A stretch of DNA of 64,000 bases. Source: Georgfuchsia toluolica. Its GTDB lineage: Bacteria; Pseudomonadota; Gammaproteobacteria; Burkholderiales; Rhodocyclaceae. Below the pieces are notes generated by a model, which made no database searches, had not been told where the DNA came from, and worked only from the letters and a program-made list of their open reading frames with translations. The DNA is taken from contig NZ_CAJQUM010000001.1 of NCBI RefSeq assembly GCF_907163265.1, positions 1,364,001 to 1,428,000 of the forward strand, given 5' to 3'. This document shows, piece after piece, positions 34,948 to 43,798 of the stretch; the stretch's first letter is position 1, and each line of letters begins with the position of its first letter. Position numbers and translations under genes: made by a program.

Positions 34948-34975
34948 GGAAGACGCGGCTATGGCCGCGTCTTCC
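34948..34975 (-). terminator. Hairpin downstream of fimV
   Basis: A 12-bp perfect stem, GGAAGACGCGGC (34948-34959) and GCCGCGTCTTCC (34964-34975), closed by TATG. It lies just past the fimV stop at 34985. The following DNA is only moderately T-rich on the minus strand, so termination may be partial. The rest of the 219-base gap holds nothing I can name. Confidence 0.55.
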
Positions 34976-34984
34976 AGAAAACAG

Positions 34985-37579
34985 TCAGCCGAGTTGGGCC
35001 AGTTTGCTGCGCGCCGTTTCCTGTTGGGCAGGAGAACCTTCCGTCAGCACTTCCTGCAGCAGCTCGCGAGCGCCTTCATGGTCGCCCATTTCCTCATAGG
35101 CATGAGCAAGTTCAAGCTTGGTTGCCACTTCTGCCGAGTTGCCTGCATTCCCGGCCGCGGCCAGTACGTCGGTTTGCTTGAGGTCAAGATCGATTAATGA
35201 AAGATCCAAAGGCGGCGCAGCCTGCTCGAGCGATGCCGGCGCGCTTGCGCCGAGGTCGAAATCGAAATCGAGTGCGTTGCCCGCTTGGGCCGGCGCATTG
35301 AAGTCGATGTCAAGACCGCCACCTTGTTTTGCTTCCACGGCCGGGTTTTCGTCATCCCCCAGATCAAGATCGAAGTCAAGGTCGCTGGCCTCCGCTTTTA
35401 CAGGAGCAACGACAGACGCCTCAGCCGAAACCACCGGCGCAGCCGTCTCCAGATCAAGATCGAAGTCAAGGTCGCTGGCAGCCATTTTTGCAGGAGCTGC
35501 GGTGGGCGCTTCAACCGAAGCCACCGGTGCAGCCCCAAGATCAAGATCGAAGTCGAGTGTACTCGTCCCCGCATTTGCCGTCGCAGCCGCCGCTTTAGCT
35601 GGCGCTCCCTGCAAGGGGGGAGCTTGCAGGGCTATCGCTGCATCCACGGACTGGCTGGCTGGTGTTGATTCGACGGCGGCCGTCTGGCCGTGCTGCGCAG
35701 GCTCAGGCGCTGTAGCGCCACTGTACAAGGGGTTTGCCGGATCCAGGGAACGGCCAAGCACCGCAGCCTTGTTCCACTCGGAACCGTTGCCGGCGGTACG
35801 CGAATGCAATTTGCCGGCCAGTTCGTTGAACTGAGGCAGACTCTTGCGACCGGCATATATCTCGAGCAGTTTCAGATATACGGCAAGGTTGCCGGGATCT
35901 TTCCGCATCGCATCGACAAGGATCTCTTCTGCCTGGCCATCGCGCCCGTAGGCCATATAAACCTCGGCCTCCTGAATCGGGTCGACGCCTTCCTTTCCGG
36001 TATCGACAGCCCTGAGGGTCGAGTGGCCAAAATCGGAGCGCGGCACTGCACTGGCAGCTAAATTTTCGCTCGCGGCCACGCCAAAAACGGAACTGGCTGC
36101 CAGATCGTCCACTGTGACGGCTGGAGCACTTGCAACATCGCGTTTGCGCTTCCAGCCAAGAAAGCCGAGAAAACCCAGAACAGCCGCAAGCGCAGCACCA
36201 CCACCATAGACCAGCACGGGATTGTCTTCGACGAAGCTGGGTTCTGGCGGAGGCGGGGGAGAAACGATTTTTTTCTTCGGTTTTGCCTGCGGCTTTTCCG
36301 CCGTCGGCGCTGCGGCAGCCGCCACTGGAGCGGTAGCGATTGGGGAGGCAGCCGGGCCGCCGGGCACTGGTTTTGCTGCAGCAGGCACAGGTACCGTTGT
36401 CGCCGCTTGCCCGGTCTTCTGTGTATCCGTGGCAGGTTGGCTCTTCAATTCAGCAAGTTTTTTGAGATCGGCCAGATTTTTTTCGAGTTCTCCAATACGG
36501 CTGTTGGCTTCTTTCAACGCCTTGTCGCGAGCAATAATATCTTCCTCGCCCAACTTACCCTTGCCCGCTTTCGCTTGTGCTTCGCTGCGCGACACCAGAA
36601 GCTTGTCCTGGCCGCTTGCGGACGGCGCCTTTTCTTCCACCTTCGGTGTGATCTTGCCGCTGCTGGACTGCGGCCTCGGCTGTTCCACCGGCGCTTGATT
36701 GGCAGCCGCAGCAGCGAGACTATTGCGATAGGCATTGAAGGCGGCGGATTGCACTACCACGACCTTGTGCGCCTCACCGGCGCTGATGGCTGCCGCTTTT
36801 TCCGCATCAGGAACATTAAGAATCCTGCCGGCGCGCAGGCGGTTCATATTGCCATCGATGAAGGCATCACGATTGCTGTTGAACAGGGCCACCAGCATTT
36901 GGTTGAGCGTAACACCCTCCGGCGCTGATTCGACAGCGATCTTGCTCAGCGTGTCGCCCGGCTTCACTTTGCGGATATTATTTGAAGCCGCTTTATTCTC
37001 CATCTCGGGTTTCTGTGACTCAATTGGAGGAGCCCGACGCGCTTCATTGCTCCGTGCCGATTCAACCGTCACCTCCGGCGGCGCACTGGCAGAAGAAGAG
37101 GTATCCACAGGCGCTGGCGCGACTGGCGCCGTCACGGCAGCAGACACATTATCGGTCTTCAGCTCAGGGGGATCGAGCAGAAAAGCATATTCACGTACCA
37201 GGCGACCGGAGGACCAATTCAATTCGACGAGAAAGTCAATGAACGGATCATTGACTGCATGATCGGTCTGTATCCTGAAGTAAGGCTTGCCGTCGGAACG
37301 CTTGTCAAGAACGAAACGCACAGCGGACAGCACAGACGCGTACTCCACGTTGGCCTGGCGAAACGCCTCGACGGGGGCCACGCGAGCGGTCAGGGAAGGC
37401 AGTTCTTCGCGCGACGCGGTAATGTCCAACTCCGCCCGCAAGGGCTGTCCCAGCGCGGAAAGCACGGTAATCTTGCCCAGCCCAGCCGCATTGACCGCAA
37501 ACGGCGCGGCCAATGCCGACACCATTACGATAGCCAATATTGCACGCTTCAAAACATTCTGTTTGTCATTTCTATGCAC
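34985..37579 (-). CDS. fimV: FimV/HubP-family polar landmark protein
   Basis: FimV-type proteins bind peptidoglycan with a LysM domain, span the inner membrane and organise polar proteins such as type IV pilus and flagellar factors. The 864-aa product has a signal peptide (residues 1-31, ending FAVNAA), an N-terminal FimV domain GLGKITVLSALGQPLRAELD, a LysM motif VKPGDTLSKIAVES near residue 205, a coiled coil around residue 345, a membrane helix around residue 475 (NPVLVYGGGAALAAVLGF), an acidic cytoplasmic region, and a C-terminal FimV/TPR-like domain ending ELAHAYEEMGDHEGARELLQ. In-frame repeats of DFDLDLG are described separately. It follows asd, as in other betaproteobacteria. Confidence 0.93.
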   Translation of the reverse strand: MHRNDKQNVLKRAILAIVMVSALAAPFAVNAAGLGKITVLSALGQPLRAELDITASREELPSLTARVAPVEAFRQANVEYASVLSAVRFVLDKRSDGKPYFRIQTDHAVNDPFIDFLVELNWSSGRLVREYAFLLDPPELKTDNVSAAVTAPVAPAPVDTSSSASAPPEVTVESARSNEARRAPPIESQKPEMENKAASNNIRKVKPGDTLSKIAVESAPEGVTLNQMLVALFNSNRDAFIDGNMNRLRAGRILNVPDAEKAAAISAGEAHKVVVVQSAAFNAYRNSLAAAAANQAPVEQPRPQSSSGKITPKVEEKAPSASGQDKLLVSRSEAQAKAGKGKLGEEDIIARDKALKEANSRIGELEKNLADLKKLAELKSQPATDTQKTGQAATTVPVPAAAKPVPGGPAASPIATAPVAAAAAPTAEKPQAKPKKKIVSPPPPPEPSFVEDNPVLVYGGGAALAAVLGFLGFLGWKRKRDVASAPAVTVDDLAASSVFGVAASENLAASAVPRSDFGHSTLRAVDTGKEGVDPIQEAEVYMAYGRDGQAEEILVDAMRKDPGNLAVYLKLLEIYAGRKSLPQFNELAGKLHSRTAGNGSEWNKAAVLGRSLDPANPLYSGATAPEPAQHGQTAAVESTPASQSVDAAIALQAPPLQGAPAKAAAATANAGTSTLDFDLDLGAAPVASVEAPTAAPAKMAASDLDFDLDLETAAPVVSAEASVVAPVKAEASDLDFDLDLGDDENPAVEAKQGGGLDIDFNAPAQAGNALDFDFDLGASAPASLEQAAPPLDLSLIDLDLKQTDVLAAAGNAGNSAEVATKLELAHAYEEMGDHEGARELLQEVLTEGSPAQQETARSKLAQLG
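35180..35570 (-). repeat. DFDLDLG protein repeat in fimV
   Basis: AGATCAAGATCGAAGTCAAG occurs at 35359-35378 and 35450-35469 and, with a few changes, at about 35539. The spacing is about 91 bases. Each copy encodes SDLDFDLDL or a variant, and the LDFDFDLG and LDIDFN stretches nearby are degenerate members. It is an in-frame acidic repeat in the cytoplasmic part of FimV. Confidence 0.8.
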
Positions 37580-37686
37580 GGTGCCCCCCGTGGGGAATAC
37601 TCTAAACTGGTATTCAAAATAACATCATGGCCTTAGCGATGCAAGCTCATCCTCCGCATCAAATTGCCCCTGCAGCCGCCTGAAGT

Positions 37687-38796
37687 TTAATTCAACAGCA
37701 CGCGCAACATGCGACGCAAGGGTTCCGCTGCTCCCCATAACAACTGATCGCCGACGGTAAACGCCGACAGATACTGGTTTCCCATCGACAACTTGCGCAA
37801 GCGGCCAACCGGTACCGAAAGCGTCCCCGTCACCTTGACCGGAGTCAGTTCACGCAAGGTGGCGTCGCGCTGGTTCGGCACCACTTTGGCCCAATCGTTG
37901 TGCACAGCAAGCATACCCTCGATCTCGTCGAGCGGAATGTCGCGCTTGAGCTTGATGGTCAGCGCCTGCGAATGGCAGCGCATGGCGCCCACGCGCACAC
38001 ACAGTCCATCCACCGGAACCGGTTTGCCACTACGGCCGAGAATCTTGTTAGTCTCGGCTTCTCCTTTCCACTCCTCCTTGCTCTGACCGTTACCGAGATC
38101 TTTGTCGATCCAGGGGATCAGCGAACCAGCGAGCGGCACGCTGAAGTTGTCGGTCGGAAAGCTCTCGTCGCGCAGGATGCCGGCAACTTCACGATCGATG
38201 TCGAGAATCGCCGAGGCCGGATCTTCGAGCAGTGATTTGGCCACGCGATGCACCTCACCCATCTGATTGAGCAGTTCGCGCATGTTCTGCGCACCCGCGC
38301 CCGAAGCTGCCTGATAGGTCATCGAGGTCATCCACTCGATTTCATCGGCCTTGAACAGGCCGCCCAGTGCCATCAGCATCAGCGATACCGTGCAGTTGCC
38401 GCCGATGTAGTTCTTGACGCCCGCGGCAAGGCCACGCTTGATGACATCGAGGTTCACCGGATCGAGGATGATAATCGCATCATCCTTCATGCGTAGCGCC
38501 GAAGCGGCATCGATCCAGTAGCCGTTCCAGCCGGCGGCACGCAGACGAGGAAACACGTCATTGGTGTAATCGCCACCCTGGCAGGAAATGATGATGTCCA
38601 GCGCCTTGAGTTTGTCGATGCTGGATGCATCCTTCAATGGCGGCACATCGACCCCGATATCGGGCCCCTTGCCGCCGACATTCGAAGTCGTGAAAAAGAC
38701 CGGCTCAATGAGGGCAAAGTCGTTCTCCTCACTCATGCGCTGCATGAGCACCGACCCCACCATCCCGCGCCAACCTACCAGTCCCACTCGCTTCAT
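37687..38796 (-). CDS. asd: Aspartate-semialdehyde dehydrogenase
   Basis: Makes aspartate semialdehyde, the branch point to lysine/diaminopimelate, methionine and threonine. Start 38796 gives [20 protein letters not shown], the family N-terminus; the frame continues upstream into a leuB relic, which is a false extension. The 369-aa product contains [21 protein letters not shown], the catalytic cysteine in [17 protein letters not shown], and [17 protein letters not shown]. fimV follows, 107 bases beyond its stop. It belongs to the leuCDB-asd-fimV order, of which the leu genes are now ruined. Confidence 0.96.
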   Translation of the reverse strand: MKRVGLVGWRGMVGSVLMQRMSEENDFALIEPVFFTTSNVGGKGPDIGVDVPPLKDASSIDKLKALDIIISCQGGDYTNDVFPRLRAAGWNGYWIDAASALRMKDDAIIILDPVNLDVIKRGLAAGVKNYIGGNCTVSLMLMALGGLFKADEIEWMTSMTYQAASGAGAQNMRELLNQMGEVHRVAKSLLEDPASAILDIDREVAGILRDESFPTDNFSVPLAGSLIPWIDKDLGNGQSKEEWKGEAETNKILGRSGKPVPVDGLCVRVGAMRCHSQALTIKLKRDIPLDEIEGMLAVHNDWAKVVPNQRDATLRELTPVKVTGTLSVPVGRLRKLSMGNQYLSAFTVGDQLLWGAAEPLRRMLRVLLN

Positions 38797-38812
38797 AGTT
38801 CCGTTCTCTCGA

Positions 38813-39120
38813 CTATTCCAGCGCCGCCAATACGGCGCCGCCCGTTTCGCGTGTCCCGACCGACTGCATGCCGGACCCGATAATATCGCCTGTTCGAAAG
38901 CCCAGTGCCAGCACTTTTTCACGGCCGACTCAATTCTATCCGCCACATCGGCATTATTGAAGCCAAAACGCAACATCATTGCTGCCGAAATTAAGGTCAC
39001 CAGGAAATTGACGATACCTTGCCGGCAGTATCCGAAGCCGGATTGTGAATCGACTCGTGGCGGCCAAATCTTTTCCTTTGAGCGATGGCGTGGGCAGCAT
39101 GCCTCGAATCGGTCAGCAGG
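38813..39120 (-). pseudogene. Decayed 3' end of 3-isopropylmalate dehydrogenase (leuB)
   Basis: Read across several frames, the DNA gives a recognisable LeuB tail: [45 protein letters not shown], then [20 protein letters not shown] and [14 protein letters not shown] with a stop at 38813. The pieces lie in at least three different frames, for example GTGAAAAAGTG needs one more A to keep VKKVLALG in frame, and GCAAGGTATCG needs one more G. Only about a third of the gene is left. It is immediately upstream of asd, as expected for leuB in the leuCDB-asd arrangement. Confidence 0.85.
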
Positions 39121-39135
39121 ATGAACCTTTTTACC

Positions 39136-39282
39136 TCAATAGCTCTTTTTCTCTTGTGCCTTGTTTTCGATCTTGCTACCGACTTTTTCAACGTCCTTCC
39201 CAAGCCCTGCCATGGTGTTGCATGCGGCAAGCACACCCACTGCGACACCAAACATCACCAGCTTCTGCACTATCTGTTTCAT
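39136..39282 (-). CDS. Entericidin A/B-like small lipoprotein
   Basis: A 48-codon gene: MKQIVQKLVMFGVAVG, then a lipobox VLAAC (Cys about residue 21), then NTMAGLGKDVEKVGSKIENK and a basic tail ending KKSY. This is the pattern of entericidin A/B proteins, small outer-membrane lipoproteins linked to programmed lysis or envelope stress in E. coli. A good ribosome site, AAAAGGAACAG, precedes the ATG at 39282. In many betaproteobacteria an entericidin gene sits between leuC and leuD; here it survives beside the ruined leuB. The frame is complete and undamaged. Confidence 0.85.
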   Translation of the reverse strand: MKQIVQKLVMFGVAVGVLAACNTMAGLGKDVEKVGSKIENKAQEKKSY

Positions 39283-39697
39283 AACATCTGTTCCTTTTCA
39301 AAAAATTCCAATACCTTTCAATACCCTTGCAAAATGCCCCGGCTATAGCTGCGGCCAAGATCTCCAATACTTCCAGGATCCACGGGCTGGTGACCTCGTG
39401 AATGAGGCGGATCCTCAATGGACGACGAGATTCTCTTAACGGATGTCGTAGAACATCTTTTGCATGGAGTGCCAACTCTTGCAGATGATTTTGATTATGT
39501 CACAGCTCACTGACATGGAGCCAGGCGAGTTCTCGACTGAAGGGTGCCGACACTGGACAAAATATAGGGCCCTTGCCGATGACCAAGGACCCTGTGATAG
39601 CATCCAAGACTGTATATGCGCAAAATAAATGGCCGTGAGAATTCGCTTTGCGAGCCAATGACCAGCCCCCAGACATGTGTTGTGAATAATATCGTCC
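39283..39697. other. 415-base gap with possible leuC remnant; upstream of the polyene-like operon
   Basis: No intact gene. On the minus strand, CGGCTATAGCTGCGGCC (about 39341-39357) and the neighbouring GGTCACCAGCCCG (about 39384-39396) give AAAIAG and EVTSP-like pieces, which resemble the C-terminus of LeuC (THLVSPAMAAAAAIAGHF). This is a weak, broken match. The stretch from about 39480 to 39697 must hold the promoter of the plus-strand operon starting at 39698, but I see no clear -35/-10 pair. Confidence 0.4.
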
Positions 39698-39970
39698 ATG
39701 AATGATGTGTTAAAAAATATAGAACAGGAAATTGCTCGCTTGATTGTCGATACCCTCCACCTTGAAGAGGTCACTCCCGAGCAGATTGAACCGGAAGCAC
39801 CATTATTCGGTGAAGGCCTGGGGCTCGATTCTCTGGATATGCTGGAACTCTCGATGGAGGTGGAACAAAAATATGGGGTGGCTTTGCGCTCCGACGATCC
39901 GGAACACATAAAGGTTTTCACGTCCCTGCGCATCCTGTCCGCGTATATCCAGCTGCATCGTGTCCGCTGA
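39698..39970 (+). CDS. Acyl carrier protein of the polyene-like cluster
   Basis: A 90-aa acyl carrier protein, distinct from housekeeping AcpP. The 4'-phosphopantetheine site is in GLGLDSLDMLEL (Ser45). It would carry the growing acyl chain between the ketosynthase, dehydratase and adenylation domains encoded downstream. APE clusters usually have two such ACPs; only one is visible here. It opens the operon, 63 bases before the next start. It resembles ApeE/ApeF-type proteins in position. The phosphopantetheinyl transferase is not in the window. Confidence 0.9.
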   Translation: MNDVLKNIEQEIARLIVDTLHLEEVTPEQIEPEAPLFGEGLGLDSLDMLELSMEVEQKYGVALRSDDPEHIKVFTSLRILSAYIQLHRVR

Positions 39971-40032
39971 AGTCCCCGCCGAAACCCTTGCATGTACCGG
40001 GCATCCGCAATTATTTCCAGCTTGATTGAATA

Positions 40033-40704
40033 ATGTCTGAAGCGCGTGAAACCCGTGCAATGTCCGCCGCTCCGGGCATTCCGGGTTCGCTCTGGTTTGG
40101 CCTCGCCGTCAGCTATTTGGCAGCTTCCGCCAGCGGTTATCGTGGCATCGCTCTGGGTGTCGTCGGCTTGATGATCGGAGCCGTGGTTGCAGTCTCCGGC
40201 CGGCGCATTGCCGGTCTGTTCGCGGGTCTGATATTGTCGAGCGCATGTTTCTACTGGTCGGACTCACTGTTCATTATGGTGTACCTGCCGCCGATTGCAG
40301 GCTTCGCGTTCATGGCGTACTTTTTTCGGCGCACGCTCAGGCGCGGGTCCGAGCCGCTCATTACGCGCGTGGCGCGCAAGGAGCATCCCGACTTGCCGCT
40401 GGAAATTGCGCGTTACACGCGCATCCTCACCTGGGCATGGAGCTGGTGCTTTTTGTTCCTGCTTGTCGCCGCGCTGCTGCTTGCGCCGGTTTTGTCCCTG
40501 GCTTCATGGTCACGCTGGGTGCAGGGATTGGGGTTTTTTGTGCCGGCCACATTGTTCCTCGGTGAATATATCTACCGTCATCATCGCCTGCGCGATCATC
40601 GGCATGGTTCGCTGCTGATATTGATCTTCAATATCATTGCCGTTATCAAAGAGATTGCCACCAGCCCGACTCCAGCAAGTCCCGCCAGTATCGAGCGGCA
40701 TTGA
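40033..40704 (+). CDS. COG4648-type membrane protein of the polyene-like cluster
   Basis: A 223-aa inner-membrane protein with about six hydrophobic segments, for example LGVVGLMIGAVVAVSG, LFAGLILSSACFYW, IMVYLPPIAGFAFMAYFF and LTWAWSWCFLFLLVAALLL. The ARKEHPDLPLEIARYTR loop and LGEYIYRHHRLRDHRHGSL tail are typical of the membrane protein placed between ACP and adenylation genes in APE clusters (ApeG-like). Its molecular role is not known. The next gene starts right at its stop. Confidence 0.8.
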   Translation: MSEARETRAMSAAPGIPGSLWFGLAVSYLAASASGYRGIALGVVGLMIGAVVAVSGRRIAGLFAGLILSSACFYWSDSLFIMVYLPPIAGFAFMAYFFRRTLRRGSEPLITRVARKEHPDLPLEIARYTRILTWAWSWCFLFLLVAALLLAPVLSLASWSRWVQGLGFFVPATLFLGEYIYRHHRLRDHRHGSLLILIFNIIAVIKEIATSPTPASPASIERH

Positions 40705-40706
40705 AC

Positions 40707-42374
40707 ATGCTGCCGCTGGCAAGATATCGGGCCCCAAGCGATCCCGTCCTGCTTTATCCCGGTGGCGCAATTACCGCAACAACATTTTTTAGCCAAGTGC
40801 ATCACTTGGCTGCAGCGCTACCCGACACCCGTTTTGTCGTCAATCTTTGCGAAACACGTCATGGTTTCATGCTCGGCTTCGCCGCCGCCTTGCTGCGTGG
40901 ACAGACGTCCCTGCTGCCCTCCGGCCAGGGACGCAGCGACCGGGAGCAAGTGCTGCGGCAATACCCCGACGCATGGCTGTTGAGCGATAAGCCTTTAGCC
41001 GCGGAACGCGTTTTCGACATCGGTCTTTTCCTCGTCAACAGCGCAGCGCATGCAATGCAAATGCCGCTGGTCGATGACGACCAAATGGCCGCGATCCTGT
41101 TTACTTCCGGTAGTACCGGGCAACCCAGCGCGCACTCCAAGACCTGGGGACAGCTTTGTCATGGCGCCGCGAGTCTGGCTGCTGCGCTGAATTGGGAAGA
41201 GTTTCCTTCCTGTACCATCGTGGGGAGTGTTCCCCCACAGCACATGTTCGGACTTGAAACTACGGTGATGCTGCCCTGGGCTACGGGCATACCCGTCCAC
41301 GCGCAGAAGCCGCTGCTCCCCGCGGATGTCGACAATGTTCTGCGCCAAAGCGATCGATCGAGTTGGTGGATGACTACCCCCATGCATCTGCGCGCACCGT
41401 TGCATGCGTTAAGCGGCCTTGCCGGCGTCGTGGCGTCGACCATGAGCCTGCCTGCCAGCGTGGCGCGTGCGGCCGAAACGGCGTGGCAGGTGCCCGTCAT
41501 GGAGATATACGGCTCGACCGAAACCGGTGCGCTGGCGATACGGCGTACCGCCAGCGAAAATCTGTGGACCCCGCTGACCGGCGTTTCGCTATGGCTTGAG
41601 GGTGAAGGCGAAGGGCAGAAGATCTGGGCTGCGGGTCCGCATGTCGGGCCACCCGTGGCGCTTGGCGATGAGTTGAAGCTGCAGCCGGATGGCCGCTTTC
41701 TATGGCTTGGCCGTTCAACCGATTTGATTAAAGTCGGCGGTAAGCGTGCTTCGCTGTCAGCCCTGAACCAGAATTTGACGGATATTCCCGGCGTGGATGA
41801 CGGCGCCTACTTTTCCCCCGCAAACGATAACACGCATGCTTCCGGCAACAACTCCCACCCCGCGCAGCGGATGGCTGCATTTTATGTCTCGGCAACACTC
41901 TCGCCGCGTGAGGTATTGAAAACGCTGCGCGCCAGTATCGATCCGGTGTTCCTGCCACGGCCTCTGTATCGTGTCGCGCAATTGCCGAGAAACGCCAACG
42001 GAAAACTTCCCCAAGCCGCATTGGTGGAACTGTTTGCGCAATGCCACCTGCAAAAGGCCCCGCACATGATGATCTCCGCCGAACATCCGGCCCTGTCCGG
42101 ACACTTCCCGAACAATCCCCTGATACCCGGCGTTGTCATTCTGGCACGCGTCGCGCAAGCCATACGCACGGCTTTTCCGCACATGGAATTGGATACATTG
42201 TTAAACGCGCGCTTTCACGCTCCGCTCAAGCCCGGCAACGCTTTTATCATTCATCCACAATTGCAGGATGAGCGCGTGCGTTTCAAGGTACTCCTGGCGG
42301 ATTCCGAAGTCCTGATTGCGAGCGGTCAGTGGCAATGCCGAGCAACGAATTCGTTACAAGCCGGGAACGCATGA
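40707..42374 (+). CDS. Adenylation (AMP ligase) - hotdog dehydratase fusion
   Basis: One 555-aa protein combines two APE functions usually coded apart. Residues 1 to about 440 form an AMP-dependent ligase: phosphate loop FTSGSTGQ at about 131-138, EIYGSTETGALAI, and a KVGGKRASL / NANGKLPQAAL catalytic-lysine tail. From about residue 451 a FabA/FabZ-like hotdog follows, with EHPALSGHFPNNPLIPGVV carrying the catalytic-type His. The acid found 14 residues after that His in FabA and FabZ is Ala here. The ATG at 40707 was chosen; an in-frame TTG at 40701 would overlap the previous stop. The ligase would activate the starter acid for the ACP. Confidence 0.88.
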   Translation: MLPLARYRAPSDPVLLYPGGAITATTFFSQVHHLAAALPDTRFVVNLCETRHGFMLGFAAALLRGQTSLLPSGQGRSDREQVLRQYPDAWLLSDKPLAAERVFDIGLFLVNSAAHAMQMPLVDDDQMAAILFTSGSTGQPSAHSKTWGQLCHGAASLAAALNWEEFPSCTIVGSVPPQHMFGLETTVMLPWATGIPVHAQKPLLPADVDNVLRQSDRSSWWMTTPMHLRAPLHALSGLAGVVASTMSLPASVARAAETAWQVPVMEIYGSTETGALAIRRTASENLWTPLTGVSLWLEGEGEGQKIWAAGPHVGPPVALGDELKLQPDGRFLWLGRSTDLIKVGGKRASLSALNQNLTDIPGVDDGAYFSPANDNTHASGNNSHPAQRMAAFYVSATLSPREVLKTLRASIDPVFLPRPLYRVAQLPRNANGKLPQAALVELFAQCHLQKAPHMMISAEHPALSGHFPNNPLIPGVVILARVAQAIRTAFPHMELDTLLNARFHAPLKPGNAFIIHPQLQDERVRFKVLLADSEVLIASGQWQCRATNSLQAGNA

Positions 42375-43222
42375 ACGAGCAGTGGCGCAGCCAGCGCGAA
42401 CGTGGCAGCAGAAGCCTGGTGCGTCTCATCATCTGGCTGGCGCTGCACAGCGGTCGCGCGCTATGCCGTGTCCTGCTGGTGCCCATCTGCATCTATTTCC
42501 TGTTGACCGCACCTCTGGCGCGGCGATCATCCCTGGCGTTCCTGAGCCGCGCACTGCATCGACGCGCCACCTGGCGCGACAGCTTCATGCACCTGTTCGT
42601 TTTCGCTACCACGCTGCTTGATCGCGTCTATCTCGTCAACGGTCGGCAACGCGAATTCAAGGTTGAGGTGAACAACGAACCCGCTTTCTGGCAGGCGCTG
42701 ATGCAAGGTCGCGGCTGCCTGCTGCTCGGCTCGCATCTGGGCAGCTTCGAAATGCTCGGCGTTATCGGCGGTGCCGAGAAAAAGCTGGTGATCAATGTGG
42801 TGATGCATCTGTCCGATAGCGAGGGGCTGCGCGACCTGATCTCCAGCCATGGACACGAACTACCGTACAAGATAATTCCACTCGGCCATCCGGACTCCAT
42901 GCTGCGCGTCAAGGAGTGCTTGGCGCGCGGCGAAGTTGTCGGCATACTGGCCGACCGCGTCTACGGCGATGAGCGCACGCAAAGCCTGCCGTTTCTGGGA
43001 TGCCCGGCGCGTTTCTCGCTGAGCCCGCTGCGGCTGGCGAAAATCATCGGCGCTCCGGTGCTGATGGTGTACGGCCTGTTCCGCGGTGGACGTCGCTATG
43101 AAATCGCCTTTGAACCGATGACAGAGCTCACCTTGCAATGCTACGTCGAAACCCTGGAGCGCAAGGCGCGGCGTTTCCCCTATAACTGGTTCAACTTTTA
43201 CGACTACTGGAGCGTCGAATAG
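42371..43222 (+). CDS. LpxL/HtrB-like lysophospholipid acyltransferase
   Basis: A 283-aa membrane-associated acyltransferase of the lipid A late-acyltransferase type. The hydrophobic helix VRLIIWLALHSGRALCRVLL lies near residues 15-34 and the catalytic HX4E motif is in LLLGSHLGSFEMLGV. PLGHPDSMLRVKECLARGE and GILADRVYGDERT are further conserved blocks. In APE clusters the equivalent enzyme (ApeJ/ApeD-like) attaches the polyene chain to a lipid or sugar carrier. The ATG at 42371 overlaps the preceding stop (ATGA), so a longer start at 42329 is unlikely. The acceptor cannot be read from the sequence. Confidence 0.85.
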   Translation: MNEQWRSQRERGSRSLVRLIIWLALHSGRALCRVLLVPICIYFLLTAPLARRSSLAFLSRALHRRATWRDSFMHLFVFATTLLDRVYLVNGRQREFKVEVNNEPAFWQALMQGRGCLLLGSHLGSFEMLGVIGGAEKKLVINVVMHLSDSEGLRDLISSHGHELPYKIIPLGHPDSMLRVKECLARGEVVGILADRVYGDERTQSLPFLGCPARFSLSPLRLAKIIGAPVLMVYGLFRGGRRYEIAFEPMTELTLQCYVETLERKARRFPYNWFNFYDYWSVE

Positions 43223-43798
43223 ATGAAAACGCCGCACCAAATAATGCTTGCCCTCCTCGTTACTCTGATGTCGATATTCACGGTAAGCAGCGTGCATGCC
43301 GACGATTTTGATCTTGTGCATCTCATGCAACTGCTCAGCCTCGCGCCCGCGGCGGAGGTTTTCTATACCGAAAAGAAATATTCAAGCCTGCTCACTGAAC
43401 CCGTCGTGAGTTCCGGGACCCTGGCTTATCGACGGCCCGATACAGTGGAAAAAAACATGCTGTCGCCGCGCAAGGAGAGCTTTCGCATTGCCGGCAATGC
43501 GTTGATCGTCACGCGCAAGGGAAGCGAAAAAAGTTATCCCTTGTCCAGTCAGCCACTGCTCGTCGCCTTTGCCGCCAGCCTGCGCGGCGTACTCGGCGGC
43601 GATGCCGAGTTGCTGCGTCAACACTATCGCCTTGCGCTGGAGGGCGATGAACAGCAATGGCGCCTGGAAATGACGCCGATCGAAGCAGAAATCACCCGTT
43701 ATGTCGAACGCATTTCCGTGTCCGGGCACGCCGACCACATCGAGCAGATCGAAGTGCGCGAGCGCAGCGGTGATCGCTCCGTGCTGCAGGTACGCTAG
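43223..43798 (+). CDS. LolA-like periplasmic carrier protein
   Basis: A 191-aa protein with a signal peptide (about residues 1-26, ending SSVHA) and a LolA-type fold: TLAYRRPDTVEKNML, then FRIAGNALIVTRKGSEKSY and RLEMTPIEAEITRYVERISV. It would carry the hydrophobic product across the periplasm, the role of ApeL in APE clusters. It begins directly after the acyltransferase stop and ends in overlap with the exporter start, and so is a firm member of the operon. No thioesterase gene lies between acyltransferase and LolA, unlike in classical clusters. Confidence 0.85.
   Translation: MKTPHQIMLALLVTLMSIFTVSSVHADDFDLVHLMQLLSLAPAAEVFYTEKKYSSLLTEPVVSSGTLAYRRPDTVEKNMLSPRKESFRIAGNALIVTRKGSEKSYPLSSQPLLVAFAASLRGVLGGDAELLRQHYRLALEGDEQQWRLEMTPIEAEITRYVERISVSGHADHIEQIEVRERSGDRSVLQVR

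Noticed and set aside
38797-39000. A 68-residue N-terminal extension of Asd
   Set aside because: The extension is the ruined leuB tail read in one frame. The family start [15 protein letters not shown] lies at 38796.
39436-39993. A 185-codon minus-strand frame over the acyl carrier protein
   Set aside because: It crosses the ACP gene, which has a perfect phosphopantetheine motif on the plus strand.
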